Below are positions 25,718 to 38,643 of a stretch of 64,000 nt of DNA, one piece after another. A program made the position numbers and the translations under genes. A model generated the notes under the pieces. That model did not search any database. It was given only the letters and a program-made list of their open reading frames with translations, and was not told the DNA's origin. Positions within the stretch are counted from its first letter, which is position 1. Each line of letters starts with the position of its first letter. Source of the stretch: Henckelia pumila (taxonomy: Eukaryota > Streptophyta > Magnoliopsida > Lamiales > Gesneriaceae); the NCBI RefSeq assembly GCF_033568475.1, contig NW_027331831.1, positions 3,596,001 through 3,660,000 on the forward strand, given 5' to 3'.

Positions 25718-27349
25718 TATTTTAGGGATCATCATAATTCGTCCCGAACTTCTCTGCATTGCTTATGTTGTCTTTGCCCGTTTAAATGTAATCACCATTT
25801 GCTAACGAACTAATTTTTTTCTGCATTAGAAATTTCGGGTATAAAGTTTTTTTTCTAAGTATAAGTAATTTTAGTTTTATTTCAAGTTTGAATCTCAATT
25901 ACGTTTCTTAATTTTATCCCCCACCATCTTCGAATTATTTAAGTAGATTAAAATAAAAATTCAGACTGAGAACTTTAAAGTTCAAAGCAAGCTGGTGTCT
26001 TTTATGGCAAATTCTATTTTACCTCGGAGTAACACTCTCAATGTAATTTACACAAAATGTTCATATCAACATCTGATTTAAAAGAAAAAAATATTGATAG
26101 ATTTCACATTATTTTTTTTTATAAAAAATGTTTGTAAAACTATTATTTATTTTTACTCTTAGAGTACGGGAACATTAGCATTTTGGTCCTGTATGTTGAC
26201 TTCTTTTTGGTTTTGGTCCTGTATGTTGGCTTGTTTTGGAAAAGATCCTGTAATTCGATTTTTTTTTGGATTTAGTCCTATATGTTGGCTTATTTTGGTT
26301 TTAGTCTTATAAGTTGGTTTGTTTTTTGGTTTTCGTCATGTATGTTATCATGTTTTGAAATTTAGAAGTTGATCTCTAATTATTTTTGTAATAAATATTT
26401 TTTATTCTTTCATGTTTTATCTGCTTATTGGTTTGAGATAATTACAACTAACTAATAAAAAAATATTTTTTTACGCTTAAACTTTTTTAAATCTAAATAA
26501 TTTAATAAAATCTAAAATATGTTAATTTAATGTATTAAATGTAACATACTTTTGTTCTTTTAAAAATTAACAAACAAACATTCATTTATATCGTTCTCAA
26601 CTTTAAGTTCGATTTTTTTATTTATTTGACACTAAGTGTTCGCCCACTTAGCACCTATTAATGATCATATAAATAAGTTCCAACCTAAATTAATAAAATT
26701 AACTAAAAAACTAAAAATATATTTAAAACATACTTTTGTTTTATTTAAAAGTAACACTCTAATATATTTTTTTATCGTTCTCAACTATGGTTGACTTTTT
26801 TTGTTCCGCTTTTCTCGAAAGCAGAGCTTTTTAGGTATGTTTCACTTTTATCACGCTTAATCGCCGCTTAAGCGTGCTTTTTAGAACACTGCAAATAAGC
26901 AAAATTTTGCTGCTCCCTCCAGTTTTGGCGACGGAGGAAAAATACAAAAAAAAAAAACCAAGTTATTGTACCTTTTAGAACATAATTATTATTTTAAAAA
27001 ATAATTAGAAAGTCAACATCTAAATTTTAAACCTAATTTATTTAATTATAAAATCATAAAAAAATACTTATTATAAAAGCTTAAGCGGTGAAGTTGGAAA
27101 GTCAACTTCTAAATTCTAAATTTAATTTATTATTTTCAAATAAAAAACATAGGCGCTTATTCTAACTTAATTACCGAGCTTAATTTGGTCAAAACCGTAT
27201 ATTTTTCATGACCAAAATAAAAAAATAAGTCAACTAATATGACCAAATCCAAAAAAAATCCAAATTCCTGTGCTTTTTTCAAAACATAACTTTGTATAGG
27301 ACTAAAATCAAAAATTAAGTCAACTTATAGGACCAAAACCAAAACAATC
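25718..27349. repeat. Tandem array unit 1 (founder-like)
   Basis: This unit carries private variants against units 2-5: CACTCTCAATG where the others have CACTCACAATG, GAGTACGGG for GAGTACGAG, TGTTGACTTC for TGTTGGCTTC, GTCTTATAAG for GTCCTATAAG, and TTTTATTTAAAAG where the others have an uninterrupted T run. It borders unique DNA on its left. The left transposon end is at 26168. Confidence 0.9.
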
Positions 27350-28980
27350 TATTTTAGGGATCATCATAATTCGTCCCGAACTTCTCTGCATTGCTTATGT
27401 TGTCTTTGCCCGTTTAAATGTAATCACCATTTGCTAACGAACTAATTTTTTTCTGCATTAGAAATTTCGGGTATAAAGTTTTTTTTCTAAGTATAAGTAA
27501 TTTTAGTTTTATTTCAAGTTTGAATCTCAATTACGTTTCTTAATTTTATCCCCCACCATCTTCGAATTATTTAAGTAGATTAAAATAAAAATTCAGACTG
27601 AGAACTTTAAAGTTCAAAGCAAGCTGGTGTCTTTTATGGCAAATTCTATTTTACCTCGGAGTAACACTCACAATGTAATTTACACAAAATGTTCATATCA
27701 ACATCTGATTTAAAAGAAAAAAATATTGATAGATTTCACATTATTTTTTTTTATAAAAAATGTTTGTAAAACTATTATTTATTTTTACTCTTAGAGTACG
27801 AGAACATTAGCATTTTGGTCCTGTATGTTGGCTTCTTTTTGGTTTTGGTCCTGTATGTTGGCTTGTTTTGGAAAAGATCCTGTAATTCGATTTTTTTTTG
27901 GATTTAGTCCTATATGTTGGCTTATTTTGGTTTTAGTCCTATAAGTTGGTTTGTTTTTTGGTTTTCGTCATGTATGTTATCATGTTTTGAAATTTAGAAG
28001 TTGATCTCTAATTATTTTTGTAATAAATATTTTTTATTCTTTCATGTTTTATCTGCTTATTGGTTTGAGATAATTACAACTAACTAATAAAAAAATAATT
28101 TTTTACGCTTAAACTTTTTTAAATCTAAATAATTTAATAAAATCTAAAATATGTTAATTTAATGTATTAAATGTAACATACTTTTGTTCTTTTAAAAATT
28201 AACAAACAAACATTCATTTATATCGTTCTCAACTTTAAGTTCGATTTTTTTATTTATTTGACACTAAGTGTTCGCCCACTTAGCACCTATTAATGATCAT
28301 ATAAATAAGTTCCAACCTAAATTAATAAAATTAACTAAAAAACTAAAAATATATTTAAAACATACTTTTGTTTTTTTAAAAGTAACACTCTAATATATTT
28401 TTTTATCGTTCTCAACTATGGTTGACTTTTTTTGTTCCGCTTTTCTCGAAAGCAGAGCTTTTTAGGTATGTTTCACTTTTATCACGCTTAATCGCCGCTT
28501 AAGCGTGCTTTTTAGAACACTGCAAATAAGCAAAATTTTGCTGCTCCCTCCAGTTTTGGCGACGGAGGAAAAATACAAAAAAAAAAAACCAAGTTATTGT
28601 ACCTTTTAGAACATAATTATTATTTTAAAAAATAATTAGAAAGTCAACATCTAAATTTTAAACCTAATTTATTTAATTATAAAATCATAAAAAAATACTT
28701 ATTATAAAAGCTTAAGCGGTGAAGTTGGAAAGTCAACTTCTAAATTCTAAATTTAATTTATTATTTTCAAATAAAAAACATAGGCGCTTATTCTAACTTA
28801 ATTACCGAGCTTAATTTGGTCAAAACCGTATATTTTTCATGACCAAAATAAAAAAATAAGTCAACTAATATGATCAAATCCAAAAAAAATCCAAATTCCT
28901 GTGCTTTTTTCAAAACATAACTTTGTATAGGACTAAAATCAAAAATTAAGTCAACTTATAGGACCAAAACCAAAACAATC
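27350..28980. repeat. Tandem array unit 2
   Basis: 1631 bp. It has the private change ATGATCAAATCC (others ATGACCAAATCC) and shares TTTTTCATGACC with unit 1, whereas units 3-5 have TTTTCCATGACC. Confidence 0.9.
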
Positions 28981-30613
28981 TATTTTAGGGATCATCATAA
29001 TTCGTCCCGAACTTCTCTGCATTGCTTATGTTGTCTTTGCCCGTTTAAATGTAATCACCATTTGCTAACGAACTAATTTTTTTCTGCATTAGAAATTTCG
29101 GGTATAAAGTTTTTTTTTCTAAGTATAAGTAATTTTAGTTTTATTTCAAGTTTGAATCTCAATTACGTTTCTTAATTTTATCCCCCACCATCTTCGAATT
29201 ATTTAAGTAGATTAAAATAAAAATTCAGACTGAGAACTTTAAAGTTCAAAGCAAGCTGGTGTCTTTTATGGCAAATTCTATTTTACCTCGGAGTAACACT
29301 CACAATGTAATTTACACAAAATGTTCATATCAACATCTGATTTAAAAGAAAAAAATATTGATAGATTTCACATTATTTTTTTTTATAAAAAATGTTTGTA
29401 AAACTATTATTTATTTTTACTCTTAGAGTACGAGAACATTAGCATTTTGGTCTTGTATGTTGGCTTCTTTTTGGTTTTGGTCCTGTATGTTGGCTTGTTT
29501 TGGAAAAGATCCTGTAATTCGATTTTTTTTTGGATTTAGTCCTATATGTTGGCTTATTTTGGTTTTAGTCCTATAAGTTGGTTTGTTTTTTGGTTTTCGT
29601 CATGTATGTTATCATGTTTTGAAATTTAGAAGTTGATCTCTAATTATTTTTGTAATAAATATTTTTTATTCTTTCATGTTTTATCTGCTTATTGGTTTGA
29701 GATAATTACAACTAACTAATAAAAAAATATTTTTTTACGATTAAACTTTTTTAAATCTAAATAATTTAATAAAATCTAAAATATGTTAATTTAATGTATT
29801 AAATGTAACATACTTTTGTTCTTTTAAAAATTAACAAACAAACATTCATTTATATCGTTCTCAACTTTAAGTTCGATTTTTTTATTTATTTGACACTAAG
29901 TGTTCGCCCACTTAGCACCTATTAATGATCATATAAATAAGTTCCAACCTAAATTAATAAAATTAACTAAAAAACTAAAAATATATTTAAAACATACTTT
30001 TGTTTTTTTTAAAAGTAACACTCTAATATATTTTTTTATCGTTCTCAACTATGGTTGACTTTTTTTGTTCCGCTTTTCTCGAAAGCAGAGCTTTTTAGGT
30101 ATGTTTCACTTTTATCACGCTTAATCGCCGCTTAAGCGTGCTTTTTAGAACACTGCAAATAAGCAAAATTTTGCTGCTCCCTCCAGTTTTGGCGACGGAG
30201 GAAAAATACAAAAAAAAAAAACCAAGTTATTGTACCTTTTAGAACATAATTATTATTTTAAAAAATAATTAGAAAGTCAACATCTAAATTTTAAACCTAA
30301 TTTATTTAATTATAAAATCATAAAAAAATACTTATTATAAAAGCTTAAGCGGTGAAGTTGGAAAGTCAACTTCTAAATTCTAAATTTAATTTATTATTTT
30401 CAAATAAAAAACATAGGCGCTTATTCTAACTTAATTACCGAGCTTAATTTGGTCAAAACCGTATATTTTCCATGACCAAAATAAAAAAATAAGTCAACTA
30501 ATATGACCAAATCCAAAAAAAATCCAAATTCCTGTGCTTTTTTCAAAACATAACTTTGTATAGGACTAAAATCAAAAATTAAGTCAACTTATAGGACCAA
30601 AACCAAAACAATC
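28981..30613. repeat. Tandem array unit 3
   Basis: 1633 bp. Private changes are TTGGTCTTGTATG (others TTGGTCCTGTATG) and TTTACGATTAAAC (others TTTACGCTTAAAC). It shares TTTTCCATGACC with units 4 and 5. Confidence 0.9.
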
Positions 30614-32246
30614 TATTTTAGGGATCATCATAATTCGTCCCGAACTTCTCTGCATTGCTTATGTTGTCTTTGCCCGTTTAAATGTAATCACCATTTGCTA
30701 ACGAACTAATTTTTTTCTGCATTAGAAATTTCGGGTATAAAGTTTTTTTTTCTAAGTATAAGTAATTTTAGTTTTATTTCAAGTTTGAATCTCAATTACG
30801 TTTCTTAATTTTATCCCCCACCATCTTCGAATTATTTAAGTAGATTAAAATAAAAATTCAGACTGAGAACTTTAAAGTTCAAAGCAAGCTGGTGTCTTTT
30901 ATGGCAAATTCTATTTTACCTCGGAGTAACACTCACAATGTAATTTACACAAAATGTTCATATCAACATCTGATTTAAAAGAAAAAAATATTGATAGATT
31001 TCACATTATTTTTTTTTATAAAAAATGTTTGTAAAACTATTATTTATTTTTACTCTTAGAGTACGAGAACATTAGCATTTTGGTCCTGTATGTTGGCTTC
31101 TTTTTGGTTTTGGTCCTGTATGTTGGCTTGTTTTGGAAAAGATCCTGTAATTCGATTTTTTTTTGGATTTAGTCCTATATGTTGGCTTATTTTGGTTTTA
31201 GTCCTATAAGTTGGTTTGTTTTTTGGTTTTCGTCATGTATGTTATCATGTTTTGAAATTTAGAAGTTGATCTCTAATTATTTTTGTAATAAATATTTTTT
31301 ATTCTTTCATGTTTTATCTGCTTATTGGTTTGAGATAATTACAACTAACTAATAAAAAAATAATTTTTTACGCTTAAACTTTTTTAAATCTAAATAATTT
31401 AATAAAATCTAAAATATGTTAATTTAATGTATTAAATGTAACATACTTTTGTTCTTTTAAAAATTAACAAACAAACATTCATTTATATCGTTCTCAACTT
31501 TAAGTTCGATTTTTTTATTTATTTGACACTAAGTGTTCGCCCACTTAGCACCTATTAATGATCATATAAATAAGTTCCAACCTAAATTAATAAAATTAAC
31601 TAAAAAACTAAAAATATATTTAAAACATACTTTTGTTTTTTTTAAAAGTAACACTCTAATATATTTTTTTATCGTTCTCAACTATGGTTGACTTTTTTTG
31701 TTCCGCTTTTCTCGAAAGCAGAGCTTTTTAGGTATGTTTCACTTTTATCACGCTTAATCGCCGCTTAAGTGTGCTTTTTAGAACACTGCAAATAAGCAAA
31801 ATTTTGCTGCTCCCTCCAGTTTTGGCGACGGAGGAAAAATACAAAAAAAAAAAACCAAGTTATTGTACCTTTTAGAACATAATTATTATTTTAAAAAATA
31901 ATTAGAAAGTCAACATCTAAATTTTAAACCTAATTTATTTAATTATAAAATCATAAAAAAATACTTATTATAAAAGCTTAAGCGGTGAAGTTGGAAAGTC
32001 AACTTCTAAATTCTAAATTTAATTTATTATTTTCAAATAAAAAACATAGGCGCTTATTCTAACTTAATTACCGAGCTTAATTTGGTCAAAACCGTATATT
32101 TTCCATGACCAAAATAAAAAAATAAGTCAACTAATATGACCAAATCCAAAAAAAATCCAAATTCCTGTGCTTTTTTCAAAACATAACTTTGTATAGGACT
32201 AAAATCAAAAATTAAGTCAACTTATAGGACCAAAACCAAAACAATC
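30614..32246. repeat. Tandem array unit 4
   Basis: 1633 bp. It has the private change TTAAGTGTGC (others TTAAGCGTGC), which breaks one arm of the conserved hairpin in the unit. Confidence 0.9.
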
Positions 32247-33879
32247 TATTTTAGGGATCATCATAATTCGTCCCGAACTTCTCTGCATTGCTTATGTTGT
32301 CTTTGCCCGTTTAAATGTAATCACCATTTGCTAACGAACTAATTTTTTTCTGCATTAGAAATTTCGGGTATAAAGTTTTTTTTTCTAAGTATAAGTAATT
32401 TTAGTTTTATTTCAAGTTTGAATCTCAATTACGTTTCTTAATTTTATCCCCCACCATCTTCGAATTATTTAAGTAGATTAAAATAAAAATTCAGACTGAG
32501 AACTTTAAAGTTCAAAGCAAGCTGGTGTCTTTTATGGCAAATTCTATTTTACCTCGGAGTAACACTCACAATGTAATTTACACAAAATGTTCATATCAAC
32601 ATCTGATTTAAAAGAAAAAAATATTGATAGATTTCACATTATTTTTTTTTATAAAAAATGTTTGTAAAACTATTATTTATTTTTACTCTTAGAGTACGAG
32701 AACATTAGCATTTTGGTCCTGTATGTTGGCTTCTTTTTGGTTTTGGTCCTGTATGTTGGCTTGTTTTGGAAAAGATCCTGTAATTCGATTTTTTTTTGGA
32801 TTTAGTCCTATATGTTGGCTTATTTTGGTTTTAGTCCTATAAGTTGGTTTGTTTTTTGGTTTTCGTCATGTATGTTATCATGTTTTGAAATTTAGAAGTT
32901 GATCTCTAATTATTTTTGTAATAAATATTTTTTATTCTTTCATGTTTTATCTGCTTATTGGTTTGAGATAATTACAACTAACTAATAAAAAAATAATTTT
33001 TTACGCTTAAACTTTTTTAAATCTAAATAATTTAATAAAATCTAAAATATGTTAATTTAATGTATTAAATGTAACATACTTTTGTTCTTTTAAAAATTAA
33101 CAAACAAACATTCATTTATATCGTTCTCAACTTTAAGTTCGATTTTTTTATTTATTTGACACTAAGTGTTCGTCCACTTAGCACCTATTAATGATCATAT
33201 AAATAAGTTCCAACCTAAATTAATAAAATTAACTAAAAAACTAAAAATATATTTAAAACATACTTTTGTTTTTTTTAAAAGTAACACTCTAATATATTTT
33301 TTTATCGTTCTCAACTATGGTTGACTTTTTTTGTTCCGCTTTTCTCGAAAGCAGAGCTTTTTAGGTATGTTTCACTTTTATCACGCTTAATCGCCGCTTA
33401 AGCGTGCTTTTTAGAACACTGCAAATAAGCAAAATTTTGCTGCTCCCTCCAGTTTTGGCGACGGAGGAAAAATACAAAAAAAAAAAACCAAGTTATTGTA
33501 CCTTTTAGAACATAATTATTATTTTAAAAAATAATTAGAAAGTCAACATCTAAATTTTAAACCTAATTTATTTAATTATAAAATCATAAAAAAATACTTA
33601 TTATAAAAGCTTAAGCGGTGAAGTTGGAAAGTCAACTTCTAAATTCTAAATTTAATTTATTATTTTCAAATAAAAAACATAGGCGCTTATTCTAACTTAA
33701 TTACCGAGCTTAATTTGGTCAAAACCGTATATTTTCCATGACCAAAATAAAAAAATAAGTCAACTAATATGACCAAATCCAAAAAAAATCCAAATTCCTG
33801 TGCTTTTTTCAAAACATAACTTTGTATAGGACTAAAATCAAAAATTAAGTCAACTTATAGGACCAAAACCAAAACAATC
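32247..33879. repeat. Tandem array unit 5
   Basis: 1633 bp. It has the private change GTTCGTCCAC (others GTTCGCCCAC). It continues without a break into the unique right end of the transposon (33880-34000). Confidence 0.9.
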
Positions 33880-36560
33880 AACATGTAGGACTAAATCCAA
33901 AATAAAAACAAAATTACAAGATCTTTTCCAAAACAAGCCAATATACAGGACCAAAACCAAAATAAAGCCAACATACAGAACTAAAATGCTAATTTTTCCC
34001 TCCGAGTATCCTTGACAAAGCCGTCTTTTTAATTACTAATAATAATAATTATTATTATATTAGCTACACTCTCTAGAAGTCAAAAGACTCTATAACTTCT
34101 TATGGTTAGGGATTTTGCAGCTATGGCGTCTGCATTCATTATGTTTGATAAATTCAAAAGCCACCAAATCACGAGTACTTTGGTAAGTAAGTAAGATCAA
34201 AACACACGTAAAACTCATTTATACTCATAAAGTTCTTTCATTTTCGAAGCCAACTGAAAATTTTTGACAATATAAAATGATTATGAAATAAATGATTAAT
34301 TTTTTTTAAAAATTCACAAACCATATCAAAAATTTTCTAGTGTGGAACATAAAGGAAAATTTGTAAAATATATCCGGTCAAATTTTTTTTTTTAGAAAAT
34401 GACATCCTCAAATGTATATTTTTTTTGAGAAAAAAATTATAATATAATTGAGGACGTCATTTTCCTAAAAAAAAAGTTGACCGAAGTTAAAAAAAAATTT
34501 ACCCCTAAACACAAATTATCATATCACTAACTTAACTATGGGCTTACATTATGATGCACATGAAATTTTTACTCTAGTGCATCATATTTTTTTGGATCTT
34601 TTTGTTGGGAGTGGACACATGATCCAACGGTTATGATGTACCTAAAATAAACCTCGTGCAGCATTACCCCATAGATGCAATCTGAAGATCATTGGTTGCA
34701 CTCGTTCTCTCAATTTTGTCTATTTTTTAATATACGAGCTTCTAAATTTACAATAACAGTTATTTTTTTAAATAATTTACTATATCGTTCTCTAATCCGA
34801 TAAAAAAATTATTTTGACTATCTTCACTTAAATTTCTTGACTCCGTCCCTTGTCAGAGCGACAAAGTTTGTTAATCCAACATAATAACAATGTGTTAGGA
34901 CCAACAACCAAATGTTTCTTCAACATATCGAGCGTACAAATCAGGGAGCTAGACAAGGAATGGGCTGTGGGCATGCATTGCCCGAATCCGTCTCATAAAT
35001 TTGTTTTAAAACAAATTTTTTTTACGGCAAACTTGTAAACCTTTTATTAAGATAAATTTGTTTTAAAACATTTAATTATACAAAAGTACAAAAAAAAAAA
35101 ACAAAAAACGAAAAATATTAATCGGAAGAGAATGGGAAATTTTTGTTATAAATGGGGTTGGGTTCATACATAGGTGGACCAGAAGCGTAATTTGACATAT
35201 TTTCATCGAATCGAACCGAACTTTCGTGTTAATTTTTGCACACCTAATGGTTCCAATCATATATAAACTCTAATGTATAAACTACTTACAATACATACAG
35301 AAAGTATATATATGTTAAATCGCACAACGCACCGTGCATTATTTGAAACGACAAATTAAGATATTGATATTGTAGAAGGAATTCCCAGGCAATTTCCCAC
35401 ACCGAAGTAGGTAATATTGGTGACCACACTCAATAACCAACCCATTAATATATGGATAAGTAGATACAAATACCTAAAAATAGTAGATAAAACTTTATTG
35501 CAACATCTTCTTTATTTTTTTTATCTTACATTTCATTACCATGTAATCGATTAAATTCTTACATGTCTTTTAATAATCGAAATGACGCAAGAATAACAAA
35601 CTGTAGCTAGTATGGAATACGTCGAGAATTGCTAAATCAAAAGGCAAGACATTTGGCATATATGGGGATATATATCAAGCGTAGAATTAATTTTATAATC
35701 GACAATAATTGAACAAAGTGTGGAGTTAAGTGAATGATTGCATTGAGGCTTATGCAACTTGACTGATGATTATGCCAATGCCCATCATTTTTTCAGTTTA
35801 AAGAAACGGAAAATGGGAGACTTTAAATTGGTGGAGAATATATTCAACTTCCCATATAATGCATAAGATATGTATTACTTTATGGGGTCTATGGCTTGGG
35901 CAGAAAAAGTGGCCAATCAACTGAAAAATGAGACTCACGATTCACAATTTCCCCCACTTTAAAGTGCTCCTACTTGGATTTTCACTTGCCATAAAGTGGA
36001 TCCAAATTATGTTTTCGGAATGAGTCATTTCATATTGGGCGGAATTACTTTATAATGCAGAAGAAATGCTAAGTGTGTTGATTTATAAATAATATCCTTT
36101 TTTAAGAAAAATAATATCCAATTTCATACCATTAATGATGGCAGGTTGTATTTTAAATTTAAATAAATAATGAAAAATTGACTTACAAAAATGAAAAGCT
36201 AGACCATGTAACACGTTTGAAGAGACATATAATGCCAATTTGGCTTTCCGACCATTACCATTATCACACGGGGGGGCGCACACGTTGTTCGCAATTTGAA
36301 CATGCTAATAGCAACCAAATCACTCTACCTTAACTTCTACATACATAAATATATACAATATATATGTATATAAAATAAAGAAAGTAACATAATTAATTGA
36401 TTGCAAGAAAGTTTGACTTAAATTTGTGTCAGATTATATATTTCCAAATTTCCACACCCAACCATCTCAATTAATGACCGAAAGTCTAAAGTAGAATACC
36501 ATAGGTATCTATAATGTGTCACAAAATTTTTACCCAAAAAAAATTGAAAATGTAATATGT

Positions 36561-36562
<2 letters not shown>

Positions 36563-36630
<68 letters not shown>
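36563..36630. repeat. Compound microsatellite (AT)21(GT)13
   Basis: A run of AT dinucleotides (36563-36604) passes directly into a run of GT dinucleotides (36605-36630). Likely highly polymorphic. Confidence 0.95.
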
Positions 36631-37584
36631 AACACAAACACACACAAAGAGGTTGATTGAGGAGTCAGTATATCTACCATTTTGTGATGTAGGGTGGTTA
36701 GGCTATTGAATAATTGAATTTGGAAAAACGAGGCATAGTTGTGTCATGTGTGAAAGAGGGAAGAAAAAAAAAAAGGTCAAGTCCCGTTCTTCGATATTAA
36801 TTAGGTTCGAAAAATAAAAAATATAATGGCATGAATTCTTGAATGAATGGAATAATAAAACTATAAGACATCGTTTGGTTTGAGCTATGATATAAGTAAT
36901 ATATAGATATATAGTATAATGTAATAAAAAATAAATAAGAAATTATAGTTAAAATTGTATTGGATTTGATTGATAGATTATGATTCATTTGATTTGATTG
37001 ATTAAATTTTATATAAAAATGTTAAATGACTATTTTGTCTTTTTAATAATAAATAAAATAAAAATTATATTATTTATAAGAGATAATATAGTAATTTGAA
37101 TTCAATGATTTGATTGATATGAGATAAATAATTAATGATTTGATTGATGCAAAATAAATAATTAATATATAGATAAATAATATGATAAGAAGAACGTGAG
37201 ATTAGATTAGATGCGTTATATATATATTAATAATATCGTGAAAAGAACGGTGCCTAAAAATACAGGAAATGGGATACGATGCAAAATGTGGTGTTTTGAA
37301 TACAATCAACATAAACATACAATTTACTAAAAAAAATAAAAATAAACATACAATAAAATATATCCAAATGAATAGTAGATTCTTTATCCTCAAAAATAAT
37401 AAAAAATAAAAATAAAAAAGAAGAAGATTCTCTAATCTTTATATATACACATAAATGAGAAATATCCACATCCGCGACAATTTACAACTTAATCTCCACC
37501 GTGAAAATAATCAATGGACCAAATCAATCGGGGCCCAGGCGAAAAAAACAACTAGAAAAACCCCTCCACCAAGAAACATTACCC

Positions 37585-37585
<1 letters not shown>

Positions 37586-37639
<54 letters not shown>
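37586..37639. repeat. (ATT)18 microsatellite
   Basis: An uninterrupted run of ATT trinucleotides. The Leu-only or Asn-only stretches in frames across it are artefacts of the repeat. Confidence 0.95.
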
Positions 37640-38643
37640 TGTATTCATCAAAGGACGGCTTGACCTAACACTTTGATTCCAATAACGAAAGGCACCTGGC
37701 TTTGCTGTGTCCAATTACGATTTGACACGTTCCACTTTCTAGAAACGACGTCGTCTACCGCCGGGCACACACGGCCGCCGCCAAACTGGAAGAACTCTCC
37801 ATAAGTCAACGTTCTAAATATAGCATTCATTTCCTTCTAAATAAATAAATAAATATTAGCATTCATCAACCACGGTTCGATTCCTGCCTCAACCCCCAAA
37901 AAATCACTTCTTCATCCTCATTCCAAATCCATCTCAAATTGGCAAAATCTTTTCCAAATTATAATTCAAACTAACTAATAATACCACACCCAATTTTCAA
38001 ATTACTAAATCACTTCATGTTATCTTTATTTTTGGTTCTCACATTTATTTAAAAAATTTATCTCCTCAACCCATGGAGCGTAATACCTGCACTTATTTCA
38101 CGGCTACATCAAATGTACAACTCGAAAACAATCGCAATTAGGCGAAAATATAATAACACAGATAATTTCCTTTCATTTCTAGAATACATGAACACAGCAG
38201 CCTAAAGGCACAAACTACACATTTACAGTTTTGTCCATTGACCGTAAGTAAACTAAGAGGCCAAAATTATAGAACAAAATCCCATAATCTACAACCACAC
38301 CGTAAGGCCTAAAAAGATGTATGTGGATTTCACAGACCAAACACTTGAATATGCTATTTTATGTTATATATATAATATCAAACTTAGTAATTGTTTTTAT
38401 TATTTCTACATACTTGGCTCCTGCCCAACAATATTTCACATTCTATAATTTTTATATTGCCTCTATTTACAATGTGGCACCCCCTAGATTGAAAGGAGAA
38501 GAAGAAGAGGAGCTAAATCAGCCACAGAGTGAGGTTTTGGGCTATCCTTTTTCTTCCTTTCCTTCTTTTTTTTTTTCTTTTTTTTTTTAATTGGTGATGG
38601 GGAGAAGGCCAATTTCAGTTTGTAAAGGGGCTATACGGGAATT

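Larger units (their letters stand above)
25718..33879. repeat. Five-copy tandem array of a 1.63-kb unit
   Basis: Five head-to-tail units start at 25718, 27350, 28981, 30614 and 32247, with lengths 1632, 1631, 1633, 1633 and 1633, and are nearly identical. Each begins TATTTTAGGGATCATCATAA. Each unit has about 450 bp of sequence foreign to the transposon, then the left terminal inverted repeat and interior of a TIR element, and stops inside the right terminal repeat. Only after the fifth unit does the right repeat run to its true end at 34000. No frame of 60 codons or more is open in the array. Copy 1 is the most divergent. Confidence 0.97.
26168..34000. mobile_element. Non-autonomous Mutator-like TIR element, internally amplified
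   Basis: The left end (26168, GGGAACATTAGCATTTTGG) and the reverse complement of the right end (34000, GGGAAAAATTAGCATTTTAG) form long terminal inverted repeats of 150 bp or more. These are rich in GGTCCTGTATGTTGGCTTGT-type words. Flanking 9-mers TTAGAGTAC (26159-26167) and TCCGAGTAT (34001-34009) match at 6 of 9 positions, with GAGTA in register, compatible with a decayed 9-bp Mutator TSD. Removing four tandem periods leaves a progenitor of about 1.3 kb. No transposase frame is present. Confidence 0.7.
34010..38643. other. Intergenic DNA with microsatellites
   Basis: AT-rich DNA between the tandem array and the PLATZ gene. No gene was recognised; the frames near 34850 and 37648 have no family content. 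Two microsatellites are listed separately. The T-rich stretch just before 38644 is probably the 3' UTR region of the PLATZ gene. A more GC-rich patch at 37720-37800 contains the palindrome ACGACGTCGT. Confidence 0.45.

Noticed and set aside
25718-33879. CRISPR-like or coding tandem repeat
   Set aside because: Units are 1.6 kb with no spacers and no long open frame; the structure is a transposon-derived tandem duplication in a plant genome.
36418-36645. Frame with Thr-His and Tyr-Ile repeats
   Set aside because: Translation of the AT/GT microsatellite, not a protein.
37455-37714. Leu-rich and Asn-rich frames
   Set aside because: Produced by the (ATT)18 microsatellite.
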